DNA from: Nepenthes gracilis
Lineage: Eukaryota > Streptophyta > Magnoliopsida > Caryophyllales > Nepenthaceae
NCBI GenBank assembly: GCA_033239525.1
Contig: BSYO01000013.1
Location: forward strand, 4,736,501 to 4,800,500
Reading direction: 5' to 3'
DNA length: 64,000 bases
Shown here: positions 12,250-22,857 of the stretch, in pieces
Layout of the letters: the number at the start of each line of letters is the position of its first letter
How positions within the stretch are numbered: position 1 is the first letter of the stretch
Made by a program: the position numbers and the translations under genes
Notes under the pieces: generated by a model
What the model was told of the DNA's origin: nothing
The model's database searches: none
What the model saw: the letters and a program-made list of their open reading frames with translations, nothing else

Positions 12250-12305
12250 TAAAGGCAGGCAGCGGGCGCTCGAGCCTCCAGCGAGCGAGCGCTCGATTTC
12301 GCCAT
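12250..12305 (-). repeat. Internal CGCTCGAG-rich block resembling LTR U3
   Basis: The bases GGGCGCTCGAGCCTCCAGCG and GAGCGAGCGCTCGAT repeat the motif that otherwise marks the U3 of this LTR family. It sits in the interior just 5' (element sense) of the putative noncoding exon, as if a piece of a related LTR or promoter had been carried in with the module. Confidence 0.55.
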
Positions 12306-12375
12306 TTTCCTTTTTTTTAATAATTTTTTTATTTTATTTTTATTTGTTCTTGTTTAGAAACAGTGTATGAGCCAT

Positions 12376-14245
12376 TTAACCGGAATTTATCTTAGGAAAA
12401 TTTAGCTCACTTTTCTTAACCCAAATGCTTCTCCCCGAATTCACTTTTTGGTTTAATATTTGCACTTGTTCACTTAGTTTTTGAATGTGATCAAGGAGTT
12501 TGTTCACTCTTGGCCATTTTCTTTCGTTGTACAAAGAATTCACAGTGTAGCATTGAGAACGAATGTGGCCTACTTTTCCACACGCATGACAAGTAGGTAC
12601 AAACTTAGGAACGGTGGAACGGTCTATAGATCTTTGACTTATGTTGATAGAAGACTTGACCGATTTTGATGATTTGTTCACCATTTTTTGATTAGGTAAA
12701 TTTTGCAAATGAGTTGAGTCAAATTGAGTAGCCACACGTCGAACCGGTTGCTTAATGGCTTTTGATGTGTCAATGTGTTGGTGTGGCATTTTTTTGGTGG
12801 GAATAAAAATTGTTTTAGGTTTCTCGCCATTTGGGAACATATTCTCAACATATCCCAACCCATGTTTATTTTCTCTACTTTTACCCAACCCAAGCATATG
12901 ATCAAGTTTTGTTAACCCATTTATGAATTGTTTCAAATCTTTTCTCGTGGCTTCAAGTTCAGATTCCAAGGTTGTGATTTGTTTTGAAAATGAGATTTTC
13001 AGATTCTCAGTTTCTTGGCTTTTAGTATCTACCTTGGATTGTAGAGATAAGTTTTCTTTTTCCAAATCGATGATCCTACCATTTAGGGTTCTATTTAATT
13101 TCTTTACTTTCAAACATTCCCTAAACAGTTTATCGTAGGCTTTTTGAAGGCCATCAAATTCTGCTTCTGACTCAGCCTCAGAGCTATCAGATTGATTAAT
13201 ATTCTCTACAGCATTATCTCACATTGAGGTCATAAATGCCATGTATTTGACAGGGGCATTTTCAGAGCACTTTTCGTCATCTTCTTCTTCGTCATTGCTT
13301 AAGGTCACATTAGCTTTAAAGGCTTGACCTTGTTGGCGTTTAAGGTTTGGGCATTTAACCCGATAGTGACCAAACATTTTACATTCATGACATTGAACTC
13401 CTTGAGTTATTTTTGATTTGGAATCCTTGAGTTCACATTGGTCTTTCTTCTCAAATTTGGTTGAACATTTTGAGTTCACATCAGATTTTTTCGAGGAAGA
13501 TTTATTTGTCTTTAAAAACTTTTTAAAATTCTTGACAAATAAGAAAAATTCATCATCACTACACGATTCTTTATTGGAATCCCAATTTCGCTCTTCCCTA
13601 CTTGATTTTAGAGCAAGTGATTTATTTTTCCTTAACTGTGGCAAGGTGTGCTCATAAGTTTGTAGGGATCCTATAAGTTTTTCAATCTTCATTTTATCAT
13701 GGTTTTGCTTTCTTCGATAGCAGTGACCTTAGGTCTAAATCGTTCAGGAAGTGATTTAAGAACTTTTCTAACAATTTTGTTCTCAGGGATTCGTTCTCCT
13801 AAATTAAATGTGGAGTTCACAATATCATTTAATTGAACATAAAGCTCATCAAAAGTCTCATCATCTTTCATTTTTATTTCTTCGAATCTAGTGGTGAGCA
13901 TTTGTAATTTTAAATTTTTAACAAGCTTCGTGCCTTCATGAGTACTTTCTAAAATGTCCCACGCATCTTTAAAAGTCTTACACATTGAAATACGTTTAAA
14001 TTCATCGGGAGAAACAGCCATAAAAATAGCATGTAGCCATTACTGTTCCAATTACATGCATCGAGTTCCTCTTTGGTCCATGAAGATAAGTCTTTTGGTT
14101 CGTTACTAGAGGAACTAGTGGGTGGACTCCACCCAACTTGAGTACGTGCCCAAACACGCTCATCTAGAGATTTTAGGAAGGCTCTCATCCGGACCTTCCA
14201 ATAGGCATAGTTACTCCCATCAAAGAAGGGAGGAACGGAGAGCGA
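12376..14245 (-). pseudogene. Decayed SIRE-like copia gag with two zinc knuckles
   Basis: Reading on the - strand, the N-terminal part shows VPPFFDGSNYAYWKVRMRAF followed by LKSLDERVW. The UBN2/retrotran_gag core has KDAWDILESTHEGTK, LTTRFEEIKM and LGERIPENKIVRKVLKSLP. A first zinc knuckle, CHECKMFGHYRVKC (CX2CX4HX4C), lies near 13370; then a coiled-coil-like Glu/Lys-rich stretch (13113-12890); then a second knuckle, CHACGKVGHIRSQC, near 12570. Breaks: a frameshift near 14025, another near 13690, and an in-frame TGA at 13221-13219, after which the same frame resumes. No in-frame ATG was found before the YAYWKV motif. The frame ends at 12376 shortly after IWVKKSELN, the point where a complete relative would run into the aspartic protease; everything from the protease on is missing. 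Gag packages element RNA into virus-like particles in intact elements. Confidence 0.9.
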
Positions 14246-14288
14246 TCCACTCGTGTATATCTAGATCGGGGGTCACGGATCGGGGTAA

Positions 14289-14301
14289 GTCTCTGATACC
14301 A
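14289..14301 (-). other. Primer-binding site, initiator tRNA-Met type
   Basis: On the - strand TGGTATCAGAGAC begins two bases inside the 5' LTR end. Its first eleven bases match the usual plant copia site complementary to the 3' end of initiator tRNA-Met (TGGTATCAGAG). Confidence 0.9.
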
Positions 14302-14303
14302 AT

Positions 14304-15265
14304 TGAAAAAGCACGTTTTGTGCTAACGTGTTTCAACCCAGAAAATTATAGCGGAAGCAAAAATAAATAAATATCTAATACACGTAAAGAATATTTAATT
14401 CTAGATGTCAACGTTATAACTAGCATGCAAGAAATCAATAATTATGAGCTATAAAGATAAAAACGCGATTTTTGGTGACGAAGCGAAAACTCGATACCCA
14501 CAGTATCGAGAAAAATACTCAGGGCTTCAACGGCCAGGGAAGCAATGCACTATGAAAATCAACTTACAGACCAGGTGGTAATGACGCGCTAACCTAGTCG
14601 ACTTACTCCCGTCACGTGATTCCTACCAAGGAACTCCTTCGATTTGTCCGCGGCAACGGAACCGGACACCTTCCGGTCTTCACGTAAATCTTCTCTCGAA
14701 CCACTTGAATTTCCAATCACGAACGAGTCTCCTTCTTCACGAACCAAAGTCTCCAACGATGGTAAAAGGCAAAGATTCAATGGTTGAATTAGGTGGGTGA
14801 GAAAACTAGTTTGAACATGTAGAACAATATTGTAGTGTTAGTTTTCTCAAGAAAAACAACAATTACTTTGAAGCATGAGAGGCTTTTCTTCTCAAAGAGG
14901 CACGCAAATCAACTCTGTAGAATACTTAGGGTTTCAAAAAATAAGGCTAGTATTTATAGTGGTGCCAAAAACGCGTTTAAAAAATCTGCCCGTTGCACCG
15001 GCGCTCGAGCGGCCAGGGGCGAGTATCGAGCGGGAGACCTACTGGTTTTTCGACTCAAGCGGCTAGCGAGCGAGAGGCGGGCGGCCACCCTACTGGTTTT
15101 TGCGCTCGAGCGGGAATCGAGCTCATGGCGAGCGGGCAATCTTTGGAGGGCTCGAGCGACTGGAGGGCAGACCGAACGGACTTTAACCCGACAACCCACA
15201 ACCCGACATCAATATAATAATACATATGGTCACGGAATATGCCAACTAGACAAATGTCTCTAACA
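14304..15265 (-). repeat. 5' LTR of the 9434-15265 element
   Basis: Direct repeat of 962 bp matching 9434-10440. The predicted TATA box, TATAAATACTAG, lies on the - strand at about 14960-14949. It lacks about 45 bases present in the other LTR, removed between two copies of a GCGC(A/T)CGAGCGG motif near 15000. Confidence 0.93.
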
Positions 15266-15270
15266 CATTT
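15266..15270. repeat. Target-site duplication CATTT (right copy)
   Basis: Matches the CATTT at 9429-9433. Confidence 0.9.
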
Positions 15271-18200
15271 GATATATTTAAAATAAATCTTTGTATTTAA
15301 ATCGCACATGATAATTTTGAGATTTTCTAAAAATAAAACCACGCATACAATTGGCACAACATAAACAAATTCTCAAATACCTGGTTAATCAATGGCCGCC
15401 AACTATTATAAGAGTATAATAAACAACATTACGCAACTAAGTATACATAAATTGCACGCCAATATTTGATATGAAAGATCATTCATAATCGAGAACTAAT
15501 TAGAAGACCAATGCCAAAAAAAATCTGCCGTAAAAGTATTTAATTATAAATATAACCTCATTCGAAATCTATTTATAACAATTTGTGTGAATGACCAATT
15601 AAATATAATCCAAATACCCTAATAACACAGTAGAAAAAGTATATAAAAAAAATTAATCAAATAGTAATATGTCCTAAAAATAATATAAGACCAAGCTTAA
15701 TAAAAAATAATATTTGAGTCATATATCATACACCTTTCTTTTTTTCTCTTTTCTCATCACATGATAACTCCTATGCTAAAATGATATCTCTCTTTTGGCC
15801 TAAAAATCAAGTTACATTTTTAAATTCAGTATCGAGTCACATATATTAAATATTAACACAAGTTATGCACAAACGCCCCTTAGTTGTGCACAAGCAGTAC
15901 TCACTTTGTTCGATACGCAGCAATTAATCCTACTCATAAATACTCGCTCGTGCGTTCATCGGACTGTACCCTGTGTGACATTGATCCTTCGCTTGTGCGA
16001 ATCGTCGCATTAGAATTGAGTGAGTATCCAAATAACCTATCCATTATGAATATGACTTATAGGTACCGACAAATTTGATAAGGAAGGAAATAATGAGGTC
16101 CCATTGAATATGTGTACATATATAATAAAAAAATATTAAATTGGTTAATTGTTAAACTAAAAACACTGACCATGTTAATTTTTTAATTAATTTTATTAAA
16201 TTTAGCTATATTTCTTTAATTTATTATTTTACTCTCAATAACCTTTTATTTACTCAAATTTTAGTAGTTAGTGCTCTGCTTTACCCTCTCTCTCGTCCCC
16301 ATAAAAACAAAAAATTTCATTTGGCCTTTATTTATTTTTTGTTAAAAATATTTTTTAATATTAATAAATTTCTATTTACTAGATAAGATTAAATAAAATT
16401 ATAATTTATTCTTCTTCTTATTATTTTTTTCAATCTAATGGTAGATAGTCTCTCTATATAAAAAATATTAGGGCAAACCTTGACTATTTCTTTCCTTTTC
16501 ATTTCAATCCAGCTGGCTCAATTTTATTCTCTTCTACTCGAGTAAAGATAAGATCGAGATGAACAATTATTTCGATTCGCTTCTTTCCATCTATATCAAC
16601 AAATCAACAGTGAAATATTTTACAGCACACATAAAGCATTGTATATTTTTTATTATTTATTTTTGAATAATTTTTGCTTTAATTTTCAGGTCATATTTTT
16701 AGGATATCATAATAAAATATACTGATAATTTTTTGAGGTGGGTTTATATTTTTAAGTTAGCATAAACCAAATAAATTTATTGCCAATAATTACAATTAGT
16801 TCGAACTAATTCGGCCCTTGCATGTTGGTTTCATTTTATTTCTTAGATTTCACTTGTTTAACATTAAATTTAAATTTGTGCAAACTAATGTCCATAATTG
16901 ACATGCAAAAATTAGCAAAATAGTCCGAATTTGACTTACTGAAACAGATCAAATTTAAATAATTTTTAAGCCATATTTTTAAAATATAAAATTTGTGAAG
17001 GTTAATTATAATTTTACTAATAAAAACTCATTAATTTTTATCATATTTAATTCTTCTATTTATATGTTCTTTTGTTTTATAAAATAATAAATGTCTGTTA
17101 TGTATTCAACCTATTAAAAAATTTTACTTACAAAAAAATGATCTAAAATTCAATAATAATTCTGAAAAAGGTGTAATTTTTGTTACCAGTGGCTGTGACA
17201 TCCTTTTCTATTAATCATCGATATTTTTAGGTCTATACAAATACAGATGAATACATTACTGCAGCAATGTCACTAGAGAATATATATACTAAATATGAGT
17301 AAAGAATATAACTAAGGTATAGTATATATATCAAACTTTTGTACAATTTTGCTTCGTGATGTATAATCCCTGGCCCCTATCGTAGACTTGGACTAAATTC
17401 TCGATATATGACCTCACCAGTAGAAAAATTCAACAGATAAATTTAAATATATATTAGCAAGTATAAAGCTCATGATTATAACATTAATCGTGTCTTCATT
17501 GAAATTGCATATTGTCATGTTATTCAGTAATATATCACAGGCTAGTTGCACACGGTACTATATGATGCGGACCGAGGGAAAGGAACCTGTTGATTGTCTT
17601 ACGTTAAACAATATCATATCATAATATCTCAAGGATGAGTTGAATTAATTATGGGACATAAAAATTCTTATGATAAGTAGATATGCTACGTACATGACCT
17701 TAGGATCACTCCTATACATACAACAGTGGGGACAGGTGTGGATTGTTCAGGGACCACCGTGGAAAATACTATTGACATCGATGATATTCTAAAGATATGC
17801 GATGATATCTTCCCATCCCTCATCGTGGGTATACATAATAATTAATAGATAGATAAAATATTATGTTATTTTATAATGTTCTAAAAATATTTTTTATTAA
17901 TAAATGTGGGTGATATTAAGGAGACATTTTCAAGTGATGTGGAGATATATTTATTTATTTATTTATATTGACGAATTTATATAAGAATAGAATATATAAC
18001 TTTTGAGATTGAAAATCGTTGAATTATTCATAATGGTTTAACGGAATGGAATTAAAACTTAACAACATATTCAAATTTATATTTAGTATTCTTTCTTTTT
18101 TTTGGAGAAGTTAAAATTAATTTTTATCACTTTATCCTTCTCTCTCTCTCTCTCTCTCATAAAAAAAAAAAAAAGAGCTATAGAAATTTATCTGAAGAAG

Positions 18201-20060
18201 TGATTTTGAGAGGATATATAATAGCAAAATATAATATGAAAATTAAACAAAACCTCCTTTAAAAAACTATTTTGTTCCATATAAATATTATGGGCAGTCT
18301 GTTATTTTTAGTGTAAAAATAGGAGTGATTTTTTTGATTATATATATTTTTTATTAATTATTATAAATATTAAAAAAATAAATTTTTTAATAAAATAAAA
18401 AATCGTATGAGATCGTAATTTTTAATTATTTTAATAAATTATTAAAGTATCTATTATGTACCCCAAGGTTGTCATATTATAAGTTGTTATAATATGAGAT
18501 CATATAATTGTCATATTATATAAGACAATTATGATATTGAAAATAAAAATAAATGTCACATTTTCAGAAGTTGTTCTAAAAGTATCTATTATATACCCGT
18601 AGAACACAAATAATCCTACATAAAAATAAAAAAATAGATAAATTTTTCATGTACTTTTTTAAACCATCATCTGCGAGCCAAAATTCAAAATCATTTCTAA
18701 AGTTGTGTTCTTTTTCCTAGAAATGAGTCGAGTATCATTATTACTTGTCTCATCCAGGGCAACCCCCTACACTATCATATTATTTTTAATCTTTCACTGC
18801 TTGTCACAGCTCGAAAGGTAGCAATCACTTGTGGTAAGAATATCATTTTATCAAGATATAAAAGAAACACTCATTTATATCGATTATTCTAAATATTCTA
18901 TATGAAGTTATAAAATGATAATAGGCATTGGGATCGATCCATGTCGACACAACTGTACCACCATCTCTAGGAAGTAGAACTCTTAACATCACTCTAAGAT
19001 GTTCTAAAGTATCTAATATGTATCTAAAAAATTTCTATCTTATGGATACACACTACTTTAATCTATCTCGTAAAAGGATGCAGTCAAGCTACGTAGAGGA
19101 TGCAGTCAAGCTACGCTGACAGATACACTGTTTTTAAAAGGGTAGGAGGAAGCCCAAGGGGCCATGACCCCTCTGAGTTGAAGGACAGTTAACTGGGTGA
19201 GAGTGACATGAGTCTCTCTCTCCTCTCTGTCCCCCCCTTCTCTCTCTCTCTTTCGCTCTCTAACTGTCTGTGCAGTCTGTGATCCATGGATGCATTATGG
19301 TGGAAATTGGATTGTATTTCATGGGCAGAAATGGATTCATATTATGTGGAAAACATGGAGGTGGAGCCTCATGCATGGGACCAACAGCGACGGCAGACCT
19401 AATAATTCTCCTTCTCTAAATAGTTCTTCCCTTGTATTTTAGGGTTTCTTGTTTCGACCAGGATGATACCAGCCAATCATATCCCTTTCCATTTCGGGTG
19501 ATCGAAACCAGGCCATCAAATTTTTATATGATATAATAATAAAAATTTATGAATTTTTATTGGTAGATATGGTTGACATTTCAGAGGTCCGATATGTGGA
19601 AAAAAACCGGTTCATAACTTGATGCCTTCTTCTGCATCATGGTTCAGAGGATTGTTGTCGATGTCGGTTTGGTGTCATGCTGACGTGACCCATTTTCCCG
19701 ATATGGATGAACTCCGTGTTTGGTATACTGTTTGTCTGGCCGGTATGGAGTTCTACCTGTTTGGTGGGCTTGCCGTGCTATGTTTCAGCCGGAATGCTCC
19801 TTTGTTGATTTGCCAAAATGCCGGTATGCATTTTGCCCGGATTGGATATTTGTCGGTATGCAACACGTTGCTGAAAATGCCGGAATGACATGTTGCGTTT
19901 TTGCCCGGTATGCATCTGTGCAGCAAAATGTCGGTATGCTAATGCTGTGCTGTGGATCTCAACCAGTTATGGCGAAGGCTCGTGGCCAGTTTGGTTGATG
20001 GTCTTTTGGCCGATTTTTTTCCCTTTTCTATATTTTCTTTTGATATCATGAAATGTTTTA
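15271..20060. other. AT-rich intergenic DNA, no gene supported
   Basis: Mostly AT-rich with low-complexity tracts: (TC)n at 18131-18160, CT-rich 19215-19262, and a 22-bp tandem duplication (AGGATGCAGTCAAGC...) at 19075-19117. Short ORFs at 15884-16078 and 18928-19119 have no recognisable domain. The block 19130-19480 is of more balanced composition (CT-rich, then a non-repetitive stretch) and could be transcribed leader-like sequence, but nothing identifies it. Confidence 0.5.
19735..19940. repeat. Cluster of CGGTATGC motifs
   Basis: CGGTATGC occurs four times between about 19822 and 19938, with related CGGTATGG at 19741 and CGGAATGA at 19881. Several copies are preceded by AAAATG and separated by TTTTGCCCGG. 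It looks like a degenerate, locally amplified motif. Confidence 0.55.
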
Positions 20061-20464
20061 TGATGGTGCTCGGGGTCTATCCTAGCGTCTATATTCTACC
20101 TTTAAGTCGGAAAAACACTTAGAATTAGAACATAAGTTTTGTATCTTTTTTAATTTAATTTAATTTTACTTACTTACCAAAAAAAATATTTCATAGGTAA
20201 TCAACTTTTCAAAGCTGTGCATGTTAAATTCCTAATAAAGAAAAACGATTAGCCTAGGTCAGAATATTAAAATTTCAAGCACAAGCCTTAATATAGAGTT
20301 TTTTTTCGTTTCTAATTAATAATTTTTTTCGTTGTAAAATTCTACCTTATTCCTCGTCTTATCCAAGAAGTAATATTTATTCTCCTTGTAGACCAAACCA
20401 AAAGAAAAATAGATCTTTTATTATTTTTTTATATATCTCTGGTTCACGGATTATTGTATAGATT

Positions 20465-20900
20465 AGGGAGCCACTTAATCTTCTACTGTGGGTCGACCTA
20501 GAGTAAGTCCGGTTTCTATCGCTAATAACCTAAAACTTGTGCACCATAAGTTATAAATAAGAGGTCAGAGGATTGGTGGGATTCATTCACCGATTTATTC
20601 TTCGATACTTAAGTTATAAATTTTTCTCTAGAAATGAAAAGATGTAAGGAGGATGCAGAATAATGTAGAATTGCATGTGAAATCCAGGTTGACCCACTTG
20701 ATCTTCTGCAGTAGGTCGACCTGGAGCGGATCTGATTTTCGTCGCTACTAATATGAAATTTACGCACCACAAATTACAAATAAGAGGTCAGAATATTGGA
20801 AGGACTCATTTCCCAATTTATCTTCCAATAATTAAGTTAGAATCTTTCTTGAGAAATGAAAATACGTAAGGAGGATGCGAAATAATGTAGAATTGCATGT
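20465..20900. repeat. Tandem duplication of about 220 bp within the LTR
   Basis: Copy one (about 20468-20680) and copy two (about 20694-20900) share, in order, CTTCTRC-type motifs with GGTCGACCT, CACCAYAA, AAATAAGAGGTCAGA, GTAAGGAGGATGC and ATAATGTAGAATTGCATGTG. Related LTR copies at 22858 and 44.9 kb have this domain only once. Confidence 0.85.
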
Positions 20901-21059
20901 GGATAGAGGATGTGAGAGGAGAATTGGCTCCTGTTGGTATGCCCGATGGGGGGTGGCCTAGAGAGGAAGGGGGATTGGGCTCTTGTTGATACAGCCGACA
21001 GGGGCGGCTTGAAGAGGAAGGAGGTCTTGGCTTCTTTCTGCGGTCGGTGACTCGTTAGG

Positions 21060-21270
21060 GTTGCACTCAGTGAGTAACTCACTATAAACGCACTTAACAA
21101 GGAGTGGTTCACTGTGAACGCACTTAACAAGGAATAACTCACTATGGATGTATTTGACTGGAAATAACTTACTATAGATATATTTAATAGGGAGTAGCTC
21201 ATTATGAATACACTCAGTAGGGAATGGTTCATTATGGATACACTTGGTAAAAAGTGACTCACTATGGGAA
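21060..21270. repeat. 30-bp minisatellite, about seven units
   Basis: Units of exactly 30 bp, for example CACTTAACAAGGAGTGGTTC plus ACTGTGAACG, follow one another with substitutions but few indels. Because 30 is a multiple of three, two - frames stay open and encode degenerate ten-residue repeats (KCIHNEPFPT-like). I regard those ORFs as a by-product of the repeat length. Confidence 0.9.
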
Positions 21271-21620
21271 AGATTGAGCTCCTGAGTGTGCATGGAAGAA
21301 GGGCGACTCATTAGGTGGAGGATTGAGCTCTTGGATGCACTCGATTAGAAGGTAGCTCACTTGGTGGATGACAAAACTCTTGAGTACGCCCAACTGAGGG
21401 GTTGTTCAGAGGTATGCCTGACTCGGTAGGGAGTGGCTCGCTATGGGGGGAACTAAGTTTCTGGGTGTGCCCGGATATGGGACGGCTCGTTAGGTGGAGG
21501 ATCGAGCTCTTGTATGCCCTCGACTAGAGGGCAGCTCACTAAGTGGAGAACCAGACTCCTTAGTACGCCCGAATGAGGGGTGGCTTAGATACGCCTGACT
21601 GATGGACGGTTTAGATATGC
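21271..21620. repeat. 50-60-bp minisatellite, about six degenerate units
   Basis: Repeated blocks such as GGAGGATTGAGCTCTTGGAT, CACTCGATTAGAAGGTAGCT and CACTWAGTGGA recur roughly every 50-60 bases. A related array lies at 45150-45600. Confidence 0.75.
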
Positions 21621-22307
21621 GCCTTGCTTTCGGGTGGCGAGAACTTCTGCCCACCATAGTAGAAGACTCCTCGTCCTACTTTGCCAAGAATAGGAATAGA
21701 AGAGCTGGGCTTGGAGAGGAAGGGAGCTTTGGGCTTTATCGTCGGGAGATTTGTGCTTTATTTAAGAACAAAGTTCTCTCATTGTTTCCTTGACAGGAAG
21801 TTCTCTTTCTTCTTCACACCTTCTTCCTCTCTCCCCTCATCCCGTAAAGGGTGAAGGAGTTTATAGTGTTTCATGGAGAAAACTTTGATGCAAAAGCGGT
21901 CGACATGTGTCCCACCAAGATTCGGTAACTATTGGGGCGTTGATGAGAATCACCGTGTTAGACATCACCTTGCAGTGAGGAGGAAGCTGTGGGTAGTCCC
22001 CTAATGCAGTCGTAAAATGGCTTCAAGTGGCGCTTTTCATGCACATGCTCTGACCGCTCTACTAGTTGCCTGCTTGAGGGCCTTCCAAATTGGTCTGTTT
22101 TGTTGCACTGTTGGTTGGGCGTTCGACGCTCGCCTCCTTGGACCTATTGCTCAATGGGCCTCGTTTTGGTCGCCACTACGACCCTTAGGTTGAGCCGAAT
22201 GAATCTTCCTGTTGATGCCAGACTTGCTGTTTACTGGGTCTCTTATTGTACTGACGATTGGACTTGGATTTGTGCCAGTCCAAGATATTACCGGACCGAT
22301 CATTTTC

Positions 22308-22852
22308 TAATGATATTTATTTTTAAATAAAATTTATTATATTATATTATATTATATTGTTTTAATAATCAAATAAACCTCACTCTTGAAAGCTGATACA
22401 GTGTCTGCACATTAATTCAAAGAAGACTCGTGTCTGGAAGAGTTTTGCGGCCAGCAACTGAAACGTGGGCCAATATGTTTCTCTTGGGCCTTTTGGCCCA
22501 TAAAGGCCCTTGGAATCAGCCCATTTGAAGAATCGTGATAGGGAGCCATAAGACTTAGCCGGAGCATTGATCTGGCTCCGATTTCGATTACGCTTAACAT
22601 ATAGTAGTGTCATTGGAATATGTTTAAATTCTTTTTTAAAATAATTTTAATAATACAATATTATATATATATATATATATATATATTAACAGACATACCA
22701 AAATAAACAAATATATATCATATCATTCTAAAAATACATAAATGGTGATTAAAGATGTTCCAAAAATATTTACCGTGATACCATCTAATTTATCTTTGAA
22801 TTAATTCATTTGATTTTATAAGTTATCATTTATTCAGCAGCCATACTCCTTT
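22308..22852. other. AT-rich spacer between two LTRs
   Basis: It contains a repeated TATTATA run (22330-22360), an (AT)n tract at about 22661-22686 and a more balanced stretch at 22380-22610. The short - ORFs in that stretch look like LTR debris. Confidence 0.4.
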
Positions 22853-22857
22853 ATATT
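22853..22857. repeat. Target-site duplication ATATT (left copy)
   Basis: ATATT precedes TGATGGGTCT and recurs directly after GCATCA at 24017-24021. Confidence 0.85.

Larger units (their letters stand above)
9434..15265 (-). mobile_element. Chimeric, pol-less LTR retrotransposon with intact termini
   Basis: The element is 5832 bp, bounded by two long direct repeats (9434-10440 and 14304-15265) and a 5-bp TSD, CATTT. On the - strand the LTR begins TGTTAGAGAC and ends in CA. The order in element sense is 5' LTR (15265-14304), tRNA-Met type primer site (14301-14289), decayed gag (about 14245-12376), GC-rich module with a plant-transposon-like ORF (about 12305-10500), polypurine tract (10455-10441), 3' LTR (10440-9434). 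No protease, integrase, reverse transcriptase or RNase H could be found, so transposition would have needed proteins from a relative. The gag resembles that of SIRE/Maximus-type copia elements. The two LTRs differ at many positions (about 15 in the first 200 bases, counted by eye) and by one indel of roughly 45 bp, so the insertion is not recent. The GC-rich module may come from a captured gene or from recombination with another element. Confidence 0.93.
20390..22302 (-). mobile_element. LTR of a minisatellite-bearing gypsy-like family (copy 1)
   Basis: This LTR-like unit lies in - orientation. On the - strand it begins at about 22302 with TGATCGGTCCGG, has a TATA box, TATAAACTCC, at about 21865-21856, and then a CT/AG-rich leader. 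Next come about six 50-60-bp repeats (21270-21600), a 30-bp minisatellite (about 21060-21270) and a terminal domain present twice (20465-20900). It shares this architecture and short blocks of sequence with 22858-24016 and about 44894-46056. The far end is uncertain: TGATGGTGCTCGG at 20061 is one candidate, giving flanks TTTTA/TTTTC. It is probably a solo LTR; no gag or pol is adjacent. Confidence 0.6.

Noticed and set aside
15884..16078. 64-codon + strand ORF
   Set aside because: No domain, no codon bias evident, isolated in AT-rich spacer.
19140..19480. Possible microRNA precursor or transcript leader in a CT-rich, non-repetitive block
   Set aside because: I found no match to mature plant microRNA sequences I know and no clear long hairpin.
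20837..21311. - strand ORFs of 141 and 117 codons with ten-residue repeats, looking like repeat proteins
   Set aside because: They follow from a 30-bp minisatellite inside an LTR; two different frames are open at once and the same array appears in other LTR copies.
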